Origin: Massilia sp.
GTDB taxonomy: Bacteria; Pseudomonadota; Gammaproteobacteria; Burkholderiales; Burkholderiaceae_D
Direction: 5' to 3'
NCBI GenBank assembly: GCA_003520365.1
Contig: DOUW01000050.1
Coordinates: 1 to 7,336 of the forward strand
DNA: 7,336 nt
In this document: one piece after another, positions 1 to 5,472 of the stretch
How the letters are laid out: each line of letters starts with the position of its first letter
How positions within the stretch are numbered: the stretch's first letter is position 1
Notes under the pieces: generated by a model
The model's database searches: none
What the model was told of the DNA's origin: nothing
Seen by the model: only the letters and a program-made list of their open reading frames with translations
Program-made: the position numbers and the translations under genes

Positions 1-348
1 ATCGCGCGCGGCGGCGTCGGGCAGCAGGAAGACCAGCAGGCGCGCGTGGTCGGTGGCAAGCGGCAGCAGCGAGTTTTCCGCCAGCACCGCCGCCAGGTCG
101 TCGCCGGCGATCACCATCACACGCGCCGCCACGCCCAGCTTGAGCACCAGCCCTTCCTCGATCGCGGCCGCGGCTGCGGCCGGGTCGACCTCGTCGGCGC
201 TGAACACGATGTTGCCGCTGTTCAGGACGCTGCGCACGTCGGCATAGCCGAGTTCTTCGACCAGTTTGCGCAGGTCGGCCATGGCCACGCGCTTGGCGCG
301 GCCCACGTTCACGCCGCGCAGTAAAGCAATATAGCGTTTGTTCGTCAT
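1..348 (-). CDS. DUF1697 family protein, partial (C-terminus beyond left edge)
   Basis: The minus strand is open from an ATG at 348-346 to the left edge, giving 116 codons with no stop. The N-terminus reads MTNKRYIALLRGVNVG and is followed by LNSGNIVF around residues 42-49. Both match the pattern of the DUF1697 family (short N-terminal beta strand with RGxNVG, then xNSGNxxF). Family members are usually around 180 residues, so roughly the last third is missing. The function of DUF1697 is not established, and I assign none. The start is preceded by GGGAG only one base upstream, which is unusually close; no better start is visible, because the ATG at 356-354 is followed almost at once by TGA. 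The GST gene ends 58 bases upstream on the same strand, so co-transcription is possible. Identification is confident; function is unknown. Confidence 0.85.
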   Translation of the reverse strand, partial: MTNKRYIALLRGVNVGRAKRVAMADLRKLVEELGYADVRSVLNSGNIVFSADEVDPAAAAAAIEEGLVLKLGVAARVMVIAGDDLAAVLAENSLLPLATDHARLLVFLLPDAAARD

Positions 349-360
349 GCTCCCATGTTA

Positions 361-380
361 CCGCCCACGCGGGTGGGCGG
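361..380 (-). other. perfect 8-bp hairpin between GST and DUF1697 genes
   Basis: CCGCCCAC at 361-368 and GTGGGCGG at 373-380 are perfect inverted repeats around a 4-base loop. The hairpin lies after the GST stop and just before the DUF1697 start. No run of T follows on either strand, so it is not a canonical intrinsic terminator. It could attenuate read-through, stabilise the 3' end of the GST message, or affect access to the DUF1697 start codon 13 bases away. The structure is seen directly; any role is inference. Confidence 0.55.
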
Positions 381-388
381 CGACCTGT

Positions 389-424
389 TTACTTGACGAG
401 GCCGTCTTACTTGACCAGGCCTTC
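389..424 (-). repeat. 18-bp tandem duplication of the GST gene 3' end
   Basis: TTACTTGACGAGGCCGTC (389-406) and TTACTTGACCAGGCCTTC (407-424) are adjacent and match at 16 of 18 positions. On the minus strand the right copy encodes the last residues of the GST, EGLVK plus stop. The left copy encodes DGLVK plus stop in the same frame, directly after the real stop. The result is a second in-frame stop behind the first. It looks like a slippage or replication duplication that has since diverged at two positions. Confidence 0.75.
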
Positions 425-1015
425 CTCGCGCAGGGCTTGCTGTACGGCCGGGCGCTGGGCGACGCGCGCACGGAATGCCTGCAGCTGCGGCCAGTCGGCC
501 AGGCTGAACTTGAGGAAGTCGGTCCAGCCCAGGACGGTGAACAGGTAGGCATCGGCCACGCCGAACTGGCTGCCCGCGAGGAATTCGCGGCCGTCGAGGT
601 GACGCGCGACGTGGTCGAAGCGCAGCGCCAGCATCTTGCGTGCGCGTTCGCGCATGTCGTCGGTGGAGTCCGGCTTGAACAGCGGGCTGAAATTCTTGTG
701 CAGTTCGGTCGAAATGTAGTTCAGCCAGCTCAGGGCCTGGTAGCGCTCGACGCTGCCCACGGCAGCCAGGAGGCCGGCCTGCGGTGCGCTGTCGGCCAGG
801 TACTGGACGATTGCCGGCCCTTCGGTCAGCACGACGCCCTCTTCCAGTTCGAGCGCCGGCACGTATCCGTTCGGATTGATGCTGCGGAAGTCCGCGCCGC
901 CGGCCGTGCGTTTCGTGCCGAGGTCGACGCGCTCGGACGTGAAGGCCAGCCCTGCTTCGAGCAGGACGATGTGCGGGGACAGCGAGCAGGCGCCGGGGCT
1001 GAAATACAGTTTCAT
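407..1015 (-). CDS. beta-class glutathione S-transferase
   Basis: This encodes a complete cytosolic GST of 202 residues, the usual length for the beta class. It should conjugate glutathione to electrophiles or have glutathione-dependent thiol/peroxidase activity; the substrate cannot be read from sequence. The N-terminal thioredoxin-fold domain (about 1-80) begins MKLYFSPGACSLSPH. Its Cys10 sits where bacterial beta-class GSTs carry their glutathione-reactive cysteine. Next come NPNGYVPAL with the expected cis-Pro53, and LTEGPAIVQYLAD with Glu65/Gly66 for glutathione binding. The helical C-terminal domain (about 85-200) has His106-Lys107, conserved in this class, and the FGVADAYLF folding motif near 151-159. 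The start at 1015 is chosen over an in-frame ATG at 1051 because the family begins with MKLY and AAGGA lies 5 bases upstream. The stop is TAA at 409-407. DUF1697 follows 58 bases downstream. Confidence 0.93.
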   Translation of the reverse strand: MKLYFSPGACSLSPHIVLLEAGLAFTSERVDLGTKRTAGGADFRSINPNGYVPALELEEGVVLTEGPAIVQYLADSAPQAGLLAAVGSVERYQALSWLNYISTELHKNFSPLFKPDSTDDMRERARKMLALRFDHVARHLDGREFLAGSQFGVADAYLFTVLGWTDFLKFSLADWPQLQAFRARVAQRPAVQQALREEGLVK

Positions 1016-1020
1016 GTTGG

Positions 1021-1025
1021 TCCTT
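1021..1025 (-). promoter_or_regulatory. ribosome binding site of the GST gene
   Basis: The minus strand reads AAGGA, then CCAAC, then ATG at 1015. This is a good Shine-Dalgarno match at normal spacing. It decides the start in favour of 1015 and against the in-frame ATG at 1051. Confidence 0.75.
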
Positions 1026-1184
1026 AGTCTGGAGGTGAACGGTCGCGGCATGGCGCCGGCCGGCTGGAGAGCGGCTGGCGCGCGGCCTCCGCTTCAAGGC
1101 AGGGCGAGAATACCGCAATCGGCCCGGGCTTGCTTGGGGCCGCTCAACTTGCTTCGGTCATCCGATTGTCGTGCGCAATGGACG

Positions 1185-1212
1185 AAAACCGGCCTGCCCT
1201 GGCGGGCACCGG
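1185..1212 (-). terminator. second intrinsic terminator candidate downstream of the HTH gene
   Basis: On the minus strand CCGGTGCCC (1212-1204), a 4-base loop GCCA and GGGCAGGCCGG (1199-1189) form a stem of 4 plus 5 base pairs with a 2-base bulge. TTTT (1188-1185) follows at once. This is the layout of a Rho-independent terminator for leftward transcription. It lies behind the stronger hairpin at 1263-1302 and would insulate the GST promoter region from read-through. Confidence 0.55.
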
Positions 1213-1259
1213 AAGTGAAACGGGAGGAAAGCGCCGCGTGGCGGCAAGGAAGCGCGAGG

Positions 1260-1302
1260 AAAGGGGAGTTGCGCGGCGTGTCAGGACGCCGCGCAACTGC
1301 CC
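1260..1302 (-). terminator. strong intrinsic terminator-like hairpin of the HTH gene
   Basis: AGTTGCGCGGCGT (1267-1279) and ACGCCGCGCAACT (1286-1298) are perfect 13-bp arms around a 6-base loop. The stem extends by GGG/CCC after one bulged base. On the minus strand the hairpin is followed by TTTCCT, a short T run. It starts 46 bases after the HTH gene stop at 1348, which fits a terminator of that gene. The short T run makes termination efficiency uncertain. Confidence 0.7.
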
Positions 1303-1347
1303 TGCATGGCCGATGGCAAGGCAGTCAAGGCTGCCATGCCGCCGGCA

Positions 1348-1752
1348 TTAGTGCGCATAGTTACCAGACGACGAAGAAGCTTCGTTGTTCTGCGATTGCT
1401 GCTGGGTTTGCTGTTGCTGCTGTTGCTGCTGGGCTGCTGCCGCGGCGGCCTGGGCTGCCTTCTCTTCTGGCTTCGGGCGGCCCTGGGCGTCGGACAGGCG
1501 GTACTTGGTGCGGCGGTCGCCCATCAGGTCGCGCAGGTCGCGGATGCTCATGCCGGTCACTTCGTGCATGCGGATCAGCAGCGAGGCGCCAACCGGCAGG
1601 CGGTGGTGGCGAATCTTGCTGATGACAGGCGGGGCCACCTCGAGCATGCGCGACAGCGCAGCGTCGTTTTTCAGCTGCATCTTGCCAAGCAGGATGTCCA
1701 GCAGGTGGTTCGGGTTGTAGCTTTCCTGTGAAGACAAAGCATGATGTGCCAT
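1348..1752 (-). CDS. small helix-turn-helix protein with Ala/Gln-rich C-terminal tail
   Basis: A complete gene of 134 codons plus stop. The ATG at 1752-1750 is preceded by GAGGT with 7 bases of spacing. Residues about 28-53 (KNDAALSRMLEVAPPVISKIRHHRLP) look like an XRE/Cro-type helix-turn-helix: NDAALSRMLEV as the first helix and PPVISKIRHHR as the recognition helix. The sequence to about residue 80 (GASLLIRMHEVTGMSIRDLRDLMG) completes a compact helical DNA-binding domain. From about residue 98 the protein becomes low complexity: an Ala run, eight Gln in a row (108-115), three more Gln (117-119), then Asn and Ser and the end GNYAH. No membrane segment or signal peptide is seen. It is probably a DNA-binding regulator, perhaps autoregulated through the inverted repeat over its candidate promoter. 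Targets are unknown and I do not recognise a named gene. It stands alone, with terminator-like hairpins behind it. Confidence 0.85.
   Translation of the reverse strand: MAHHALSSQESYNPNHLLDILLGKMQLKNDAALSRMLEVAPPVISKIRHHRLPVGASLLIRMHEVTGMSIRDLRDLMGDRRTKYRLSDAQGRPKPEEKAAQAAAAAAQQQQQQQQTQQQSQNNEASSSSGNYAH
1396..1431 (-). repeat. CAG/CAA triplet tract encoding poly-Gln
   Basis: These 36 bases encode Gln8-Thr-Gln3 of the HTH protein. The codons run in a partly repeating CAG-CAG-CAA pattern, so the tract is a 9-base as well as a 3-base repeat. It adjoins an Ala run of GCC/GCG/GCA codons. Such tracts can change length by slippage while keeping the frame. That this happens here is inference. Confidence 0.7.
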
Positions 1753-1774
1753 GATTTTTACCTCGTGAGTGTGG

Positions 1775-1806
1775 TTTAAAATAGTTCCGTTACGAACTTT
1801 GTTAAA
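1775..1806 (-). promoter_or_regulatory. inverted repeat over the candidate HTH gene promoter (putative operator)
   Basis: TTTAAAATAGTTC (1775-1787) and GAACTTTGTTAAA (1794-1806) are inverted copies matching at 11 of 13 positions around a 6-base centre, CGTTAC. On the minus strand the outer parts of the repeat coincide with a possible -35 (TTTAAC, 1806-1801) and -10 (TATTTT, 1783-1778) separated by 17 bases. That would place the transcript start about 20 bases before the ATG at 1752, compatible with the ribosome binding site at 1764-1760. The -35 match is poor (3 of 6). An operator exactly covering -35 to -10 is what an autorepressing HTH dimer would use. The repeat is seen; the operator role is inferred. 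Confidence 0.5.
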
Positions 1807-1934
1807 GACTACCTTTCGTCAACATAAGTTCCCGAACACGCTCTTGAACGATTAAACAGAACAAGTCTGAGTCTTCGCTTAAGAAACATGCTCGCGCCTG
1901 CGCTCTGCTTAACACTCCCCTGAACGCACTTGTC

Positions 1935-2004
1935 TTTCCAACAAATTATCAGACTCATACGACCTTGGGACATCCGTCCTGAGCACATGACTCATTGTTG
2001 GAAA
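1935..2004. repeat. nested inverted repeat in the AT-rich spacer
   Basis: TTTCCAACAA (1935-1944) and TTGTTGGAAA (1995-2004) are perfect 10-bp inverted repeats 50 bases apart. Between them CTTGGGAC (1964-1971) and GTCCTGAG (1976-1983) can pair around a 4-base loop, with two G-U pairs if transcribed rightward. The arrangement could be a structured RNA or a pair of protein-binding sites. No T run follows, so it is not a terminator. Confidence 0.45.
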
Positions 2005-2317
2005 TCAAGCTATCGTGTGGAAAGCTTGTCACATAAGCATTTCAACACATGGGGATTATTTGTGGCGCACGCAAGAGATTTCTTCCGTTAATTTGTGTAA
2101 AAGAATTTGTAGCGAACGTATTGATTTACAACAGGAAATATCTCCTGCAAAGCCTCACCCCGCCTTGCGCTGCCGCCTGTTGATAAAAATTCGCAATTTA
2201 ACAATCTAGTCAGACTTGCAATGCATTTGATCCGAGCAACAAGTAATTCTTGGTAGCATTAACTCACCCTGTTCCGCACGCCGTTTTTGCATCGTCAGCA
2301 GGGATTTACGGTAAACT

Positions 2318-2356
2318 GGCTTGACGCTTTGTCAAAGCCTTAGCATTTCTTATAAC
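2318..2356 (+). promoter_or_regulatory. candidate sigma70 promoter of miaB, with overlapping dyad
   Basis: TTGTCA (2329-2334), a 16-base spacer and TATAAC (2351-2356) each differ from the sigma70 consensus by one base. Transcription would start near 2363, only about 4 bases before the miaB ATG, giving a nearly leaderless message. An imperfect dyad GGC-TTGAC / GTCAA-A-GCC (2318-2325 and 2331-2339) covers the -35 box and could bind a regulator. A weaker alternative is TTGCAT (2288-2293) with TAAACT (2312-2317) at 19-base spacing, which would give a leader of about 45 bases carrying the dyad as a hairpin. Confidence 0.5.
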
Positions 2357-2366
2357 GAAGCATTCC

Positions 2367-3728
2367 ATGCAGAAAAAAGTATTCATCAAGACCTTCGGCT
2401 GCCAGATGAACGAGTACGACTCGGACAAAATGGCGGACGTGCTCGGCGCGTCCGACGGCTTGGTTCGCACCGACAAACCCGACGACGCGGACGTCATCCT
2501 CTTCAATACCTGCTCGGTGCGCGAAAAAGCGCAGGAAAAAGTGTTTTCCGACCTGGGCCGCCTGCGCGAACTGAAACGCCAGCGCCCCGACCTGATCATC
2601 GGCGTCGGCGGCTGCGTGGCCTCGCAGGAAGGCGAAGCCATCGTCAAGCGCGCGCCGCACGTGGACATGGTGTTCGGGCCGCAGACCCTGCACCGCCTGC
2701 CGCAGATGATCCGCGAGCGCCGCAGCAGCGGCGCCGCCCAGGTCGACATCAGCTTCCCGGAAATCGAGAAGTTCGACCACCTGCCCCCGGCCAAGGTAGA
2801 GGGTCCCGTCGCCTACGTCTCGATCATGGAAGGCTGCAGCAAGTACTGCAGCTATTGCGTCGTGCCCTATACCCGCGGCGAGGAAGTCTCGCGCCGCTTC
2901 GAGGACGTGCTGACCGAAGTCGCCGGCCTGGCCGCGCAAGGCGTCAAGGAAATCATGCTGCTGGGCCAGAACGTGAACGCCTACCGCGGCACGATGGAAG
3001 GTGGAGAAGTTGCCGACTTTGCCCTGCTGCTCGAATACATCGCCGACATCCCCGGCATCGAACGCCTGCGCTTCGTTACCAGCCACCCGAAGGAATTCAC
3101 CCAGCGCCTGATCGACGCCTATGCGAAGATCCCGCAACTGGTGAACCACCTGTACCTGCCGGTGCAGCACGGCTCCGACCGCATCCTGCAGGCCATGAAG
3201 CGCGGCTACACGGGCCTCGAATACAAGTCGATCATCCGCCGCATCAAGGCGGTGCGCCCGGACATCGCGATCTCCTCGGACTTCATCGTCGGCTTCCCCG
3301 GCGAAACCGACGCCGATTTCGAAGCCATGATGAAGCTGGTGGAAGACGTCGGCTTCGACAACAGCTTCAGCTTCATCTTCAGCAAGCGCCCGGGCACCCC
3401 GGCCGCCAACCTGGAAGACGACACCCCGCACGAGGTCAAGCTGGCGCGCCTGCAGCGCCTGCAGGCCCTGATCGACGCCAACACCCGCAAGTTCAGCGCG
3501 GCGATGGTCGGCACGGTCCAGCGCATCCTGGTCGAGGGGCCGTCCAAGAAAGACCCGAACGAACTGCAGGGCCGCACCGAAAGCAACCGTGTGGTCATCT
3601 TCGCCCCCGGCGCCTCCGGCGCCGCGCTGATCGGCCAGCTGGTCGACGTGCGCGTCACCGAGAGCCTGGATTACTCCCTGCGCGGCGAACTCGTCGCCAA
3701 TCTCGATACGATTGCCAAAGCCAGTTGA
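2367..3728 (+). CDS. miaB: tRNA-2-methylthio-N6-dimethylallyladenosine synthase MiaB
   Basis: MiaB is a cytoplasmic radical-SAM methylthiotransferase that converts i6A37 to ms2i6A37 next to the anticodon of tRNAs reading UNN codons. The 453-residue protein has the full family architecture. The N-terminal methylthiotransferase domain carries three cluster-binding cysteines, Cys12 ([11 protein letters not shown]), Cys49 (NTCSVREKA) and Cys83 (GGCVASQEG). The radical-SAM domain has the CxxxCxxC motif at Cys157, Cys161 and Cys164 ([16 protein letters not shown]). A C-terminal TRAM-like RNA-binding part covers about 375-445. E. coli MiaB, at 474 residues, is slightly longer. [15 protein letters not shown] is the normal beginning, so ATG 2367 is secure, though no clear Shine-Dalgarno site precedes it (only GAAG at 2357-2360). 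The stop TGA overlaps the start of the PhoH gene by 4 bases. Confidence 0.97.
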   Translation: MQKKVFIKTFGCQMNEYDSDKMADVLGASDGLVRTDKPDDADVILFNTCSVREKAQEKVFSDLGRLRELKRQRPDLIIGVGGCVASQEGEAIVKRAPHVDMVFGPQTLHRLPQMIRERRSSGAAQVDISFPEIEKFDHLPPAKVEGPVAYVSIMEGCSKYCSYCVVPYTRGEEVSRRFEDVLTEVAGLAAQGVKEIMLLGQNVNAYRGTMEGGEVADFALLLEYIADIPGIERLRFVTSHPKEFTQRLIDAYAKIPQLVNHLYLPVQHGSDRILQAMKRGYTGLEYKSIIRRIKAVRPDIAISSDFIVGFPGETDADFEAMMKLVEDVGFDNSFSFIFSKRPGTPAANLEDDTPHEVKLARLQRLQALIDANTRKFSAAMVGTVQRILVEGPSKKDPNELQGRTESNRVVIFAPGASGAALIGQLVDVRVTESLDYSLRGELVANLDTIAKAS

Positions 3729-4801
3729 AAACACACACGCCTACCCAGCCTTCGTACTTCATCCCCGAGCCGCTCGATAACACGCGGCTCGCCCACCTGT
3801 GCGGTCCGCTCGACGAGAACCTGCGCCAGATTTCCGCGGCGCTCGACGTGACCATCTTCCGCCGCGGCGAGAAGTTCATCGTCAGCGGCGCCAACGCCGA
3901 GCGCGCGGTCGAACTGCTCGAACGCTTCTACGCGGTCGCCAACAAGGTCGTGCCGATCGAGGAAGTGCAGCTGGCCCTGGTCGAACAGCGCGCCGGCCTG
4001 AAGCCGAAGATCGAGGGCGCCGCGCCGGCCGAGCAGGAAGACGAGGCCGAGGACGAGGAAGGGGAAGAGAATCCCGAACTCGTCAGCCCCACGCTCAAGA
4101 CCCGCCGTAGCGACCTGCGCGGCCGCACCCCGCACCAGATCCAGTACCTGCGCGCCGTGCTCGAACACGACATCAGCTTCGGCATCGGCCCGGCCGGCAC
4201 CGGCAAGACCTACCTGGCCGTGGCCTGCGCGGTCGACGCGCTCGAACGCGACGCGGTGAAACGCATCATCCTGACCCGTCCGGCGGTGGAAGCCGGCGAG
4301 CGCCTCGGCTTCCTGCCGGGCGACATGAGCCAGAAGGTCGATCCCTACCTGCGCCCGCTGTACGACGCGCTGTACGACCTGCTCGGCTTCGACCGCACCC
4401 AGAAGCTGTTCGAGAAGCAGGTCATCGAGATCGCCCCGCTGGCCTACATGCGCGGCCGCACGCTGAACCACGCCTTCGTGATCCTGGACGAAGCCCAGAA
4501 CACGACGGTCGAGCAGATGAAGATGTTCCTCACGCGTATCGGTTTCGGCAGCAAGGCGGTCGTCACCGGCGACGTCACCCAGGTCGACCTGCACAAGACC
4601 CAGCGCAGCGGCCTGGTCGATGCGATGCACGTGCTGAAGGACGTGCGCGGCATCGCCTTTACGCAATTCTCCAGCGCCGACGTGGTGCGCCATCCGCTGG
4701 TGGCACGCATCGTCGACGCTTACGACAAGGCCAGCGAAGTCCAGGAAATGGGCGCGTTGGCGAAACCTACCACTGCCCGCAATGCAAGAAAAAAATCATA
4801 A
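3725..4801 (+). CDS. ybeZ: PhoH-like (YbeZ-type) ATPase
   Basis: This is a PhoH-family P-loop ATPase of 358 residues, close to the roughly 346 of E. coli YbeZ. Family members bind ATP, are linked to RNA metabolism, and physically or genetically pair with YbeY. Walker A is GPAGTGKT (155-162), followed by [16 protein letters not shown] (185-200), typical of PhoH proteins, and Walker B VILDEAQN (252-259). TGDVTQVDL (281-289) is another family motif. The N-terminal 30-90 region resembles a small KH-like RNA-binding part. An acidic, Glu/Asp-rich linker (about 102-117) joins the halves. The start is taken as TTG at 3725, because family-like sequence ([26 protein letters not shown]) begins directly after it and no nearer ATG is in frame. 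This gives a TTGA overlap with the miaB stop, implying translational coupling. The frame stays open upstream through miaB, but that part is not real protein. Confidence 0.93.
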   Translation: MKTHTPTQPSYFIPEPLDNTRLAHLCGPLDENLRQISAALDVTIFRRGEKFIVSGANAERAVELLERFYAVANKVVPIEEVQLALVEQRAGLKPKIEGAAPAEQEDEAEDEEGEENPELVSPTLKTRRSDLRGRTPHQIQYLRAVLEHDISFGIGPAGTGKTYLAVACAVDALERDAVKRIILTRPAVEAGERLGFLPGDMSQKVDPYLRPLYDALYDLLGFDRTQKLFEKQVIEIAPLAYMRGRTLNHAFVILDEAQNTTVEQMKMFLTRIGFGSKAVVTGDVTQVDLHKTQRSGLVDAMHVLKDVRGIAFTQFSSADVVRHPLVARIVDAYDKASEVQEMGALAKPTTARNARKKS

Positions 4802-5252
4802 GCTCGAACTCGACGTCCAGTACCCGGACGCGCGCCTGGAAACCGCCATCACCCCGGAGATGGTGGAACGCTGGGTGCGCCCTGCCCTCCTGGGACCGGC
4901 CGAACTGGCGATCCGCTTCGTCGACGCCGCCGAAGGCCAGACCCTGAACCGCGACTACCGCGGCAAGGACTACGCCACCAACGTGCTGACCTTCGCCTAT
5001 AACGAAGGCGAGGAACTGGCCGAGGACGAACCGGTGCAGGCCGACATCGTACTGTGCACCGACGTCCTGCAGCGCGAAGCCGACGAGCAAAAGAAAACGC
5101 TCGAGGAACACGCCGCCCACCTGGTCGTGCACGGCGTGCTGCACGCCCAGGGCTACGACCACGAGCACGACGAGGAAGCCGAGGAGATGGAACAGCTCGA
5201 GCGCGACATCATGGAAGCGCTGGGGTATCCGGATCCGTATGCGGAGAGCTGA
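4782..5252 (+). CDS. ybeY: endoribonuclease YbeY, rRNA maturation factor
   Basis: YbeY is a zinc-dependent single-strand RNA endonuclease involved in 16S rRNA 3'-end maturation and 70S ribosome quality control. The 156-residue protein is of normal family size. It carries the metal-binding motif HGVLHAQGYDH (117-127), with His117, His121 and His127 as zinc ligands. Earlier it has LNRDYRGKDYATNVLTFAY (55-73), with Arg60, the conserved arginine of the family. The Asp/Glu-rich stretch after the zinc motif (EHDEEAEEMEQLE) and the end EALGYPDPY are typical. It begins with ATG 4782 inside the 3' end of the PhoH gene, overlapping it by 20 bases in another frame. No strong Shine-Dalgarno site precedes it, so translation probably depends on coupling. 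corC and lnt, which often follow, are absent; the repeat cluster begins 3 bases after the stop. Confidence 0.96.
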   Translation: MQEKNHKLELDVQYPDARLETAITPEMVERWVRPALLGPAELAIRFVDAAEGQTLNRDYRGKDYATNVLTFAYNEGEELAEDEPVQADIVLCTDVLQREADEQKKTLEEHAAHLVVHGVLHAQGYDHEHDEEAEEMEQLERDIMEALGYPDPYAES

Positions 5253-5255
5253 CAG

Positions 5256-5289
5256 GTAGGGTGGGCTCTCGAGCCCGCGCGGATTCACC
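5256..5289 (+). repeat. REP-like unit 1
   Basis: Rightward unit starting 3 bases after the ybeY stop. The palindrome is GTGGGCTCTCGAGCCCGC (5261-5278); the T5262/G5277 position pairs only as G-U in RNA. It matches unit 2 at 31 of 34 positions. Confidence 0.8.
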
Positions 5290-5314
5290 CTCTGCCAGCC
5301 TGCGCATGGGTTTC

Positions 5315-5348
5315 GTAGGGTGGGCTCTCGAGCCCACGCGGTCTCACC
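5315..5348 (+). repeat. REP-like unit 2
   Basis: Rightward unit with a perfect palindrome GTGGGCTCTCGAGCCCAC (5320-5337): 8-bp arms and a TC centre, tail CGCGGTCTCACC. Confidence 0.8.
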
Positions 5349-5410
5349 GGTAGAAATTCGGCGCCCCAACGCGGCAGCTTCGTCAACGCTGGCGTCTCCG
5401 TGATGCAAGC

Positions 5411-5444
5411 GATGAGACGGCGTGGACACAGGTGTCCACCCTAC
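5411..5444 (-). repeat. REP-like unit 3
   Basis: Leftward unit ending in CCACCCTAC. Its palindrome GTGGACACAGGTGTCCAC (5422-5439) differs from unit 2 in both arms yet stays fully complementary. A degenerate opposed tail, CGTCTC (5393-5398), faces GAGACG (5414-5419). Confidence 0.8.
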
Positions 5445-5472
5445 GAATCTCAAGCGGTCTCATTATTCGAAC

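Larger units (their letters stand above)
1016..1347. other. intergenic region upstream of GST: promoter region and two terminator hairpins
   Basis: I see no gene here. Reading on the minus strand towards GST, the HTH gene's two terminator-like hairpins come first (1302-1263 and 1212-1185). Then come two direct copies of AAGCAAG 19 bases apart (plus-strand CTTGCTT at 1148-1154 and 1129-1135), and then TATTCT (plus-strand AGAATA, 1107-1112), a possible -10 box about 90 bases before the GST start. No good -35 box stands 16-18 bases from it, so the promoter call is weak. Open frames on the plus strand in this stretch lack ribosome binding sites and recognisable protein sequence. Confidence 0.5.
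1753..2366. other. long AT-rich divergent intergenic region
   Basis: About 600 bases separate the leftward HTH gene from rightward miaB. Base use differs sharply from the neighbours: by hand count, 1801-1860 and 2041-2100 each hold 24 G+C of 60. It contains the HTH gene's ribosome binding site and candidate operator, a nested dyad at 1935-2004, a short dyad at 2132-2147 (CAGGA/TCCTG), and the miaB promoter candidates at the right end. A 64-codon frame from GTG at 2015 lacks a ribosome binding site and recognisable protein character, so I do not call it. I find no tRNA, riboswitch or transposon signature. An unannotated small RNA is possible but unproven. Confidence 0.6.

Noticed and set aside
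338..1027. 229-codon plus-strand frame opposite GST
   Set aside because: It is antisense to a complete, motif-bearing GST and has no family resemblance or ribosome binding site.
2015..2209. Small plus-strand frame with GTG start in the AT-rich spacer
   Set aside because: No Shine-Dalgarno site at a suitable distance, no recognisable protein features, and the length is expected by chance.
2321..3724. Long upstream extension of the PhoH reading frame through miaB
   Set aside because: The frame is open by chance in GC-rich DNA. Its translation is Arg/Pro-rich and unlike any family, while miaB in another frame has all its conserved motifs. PhoH-like sequence begins only at 3725.
2340..3734. 464-codon open frame antisense to miaB
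   Set aside because: It is a mirror of the codon bias of miaB, with no recognisable domain. The sense frame is a clear MiaB.
3671..4693. 340-codon open frame antisense to the PhoH gene
   Set aside because: It is an antisense shadow of a gene with clear Walker motifs; composition is that of a GC-rich mirror frame.
5054..5353. 99-codon plus-strand frame overlapping ybeY and units 1-2
   Set aside because: It is out of frame with ybeY and its end is encoded by repeat sequence, so it is not a credible gene.
4767..5453. 228-codon minus-strand frame across ybeY and the repeats
   Set aside because: Its first part is translated REP-like repeat and the rest is antisense to ybeY; such repeat-derived frames are a common annotation artefact.
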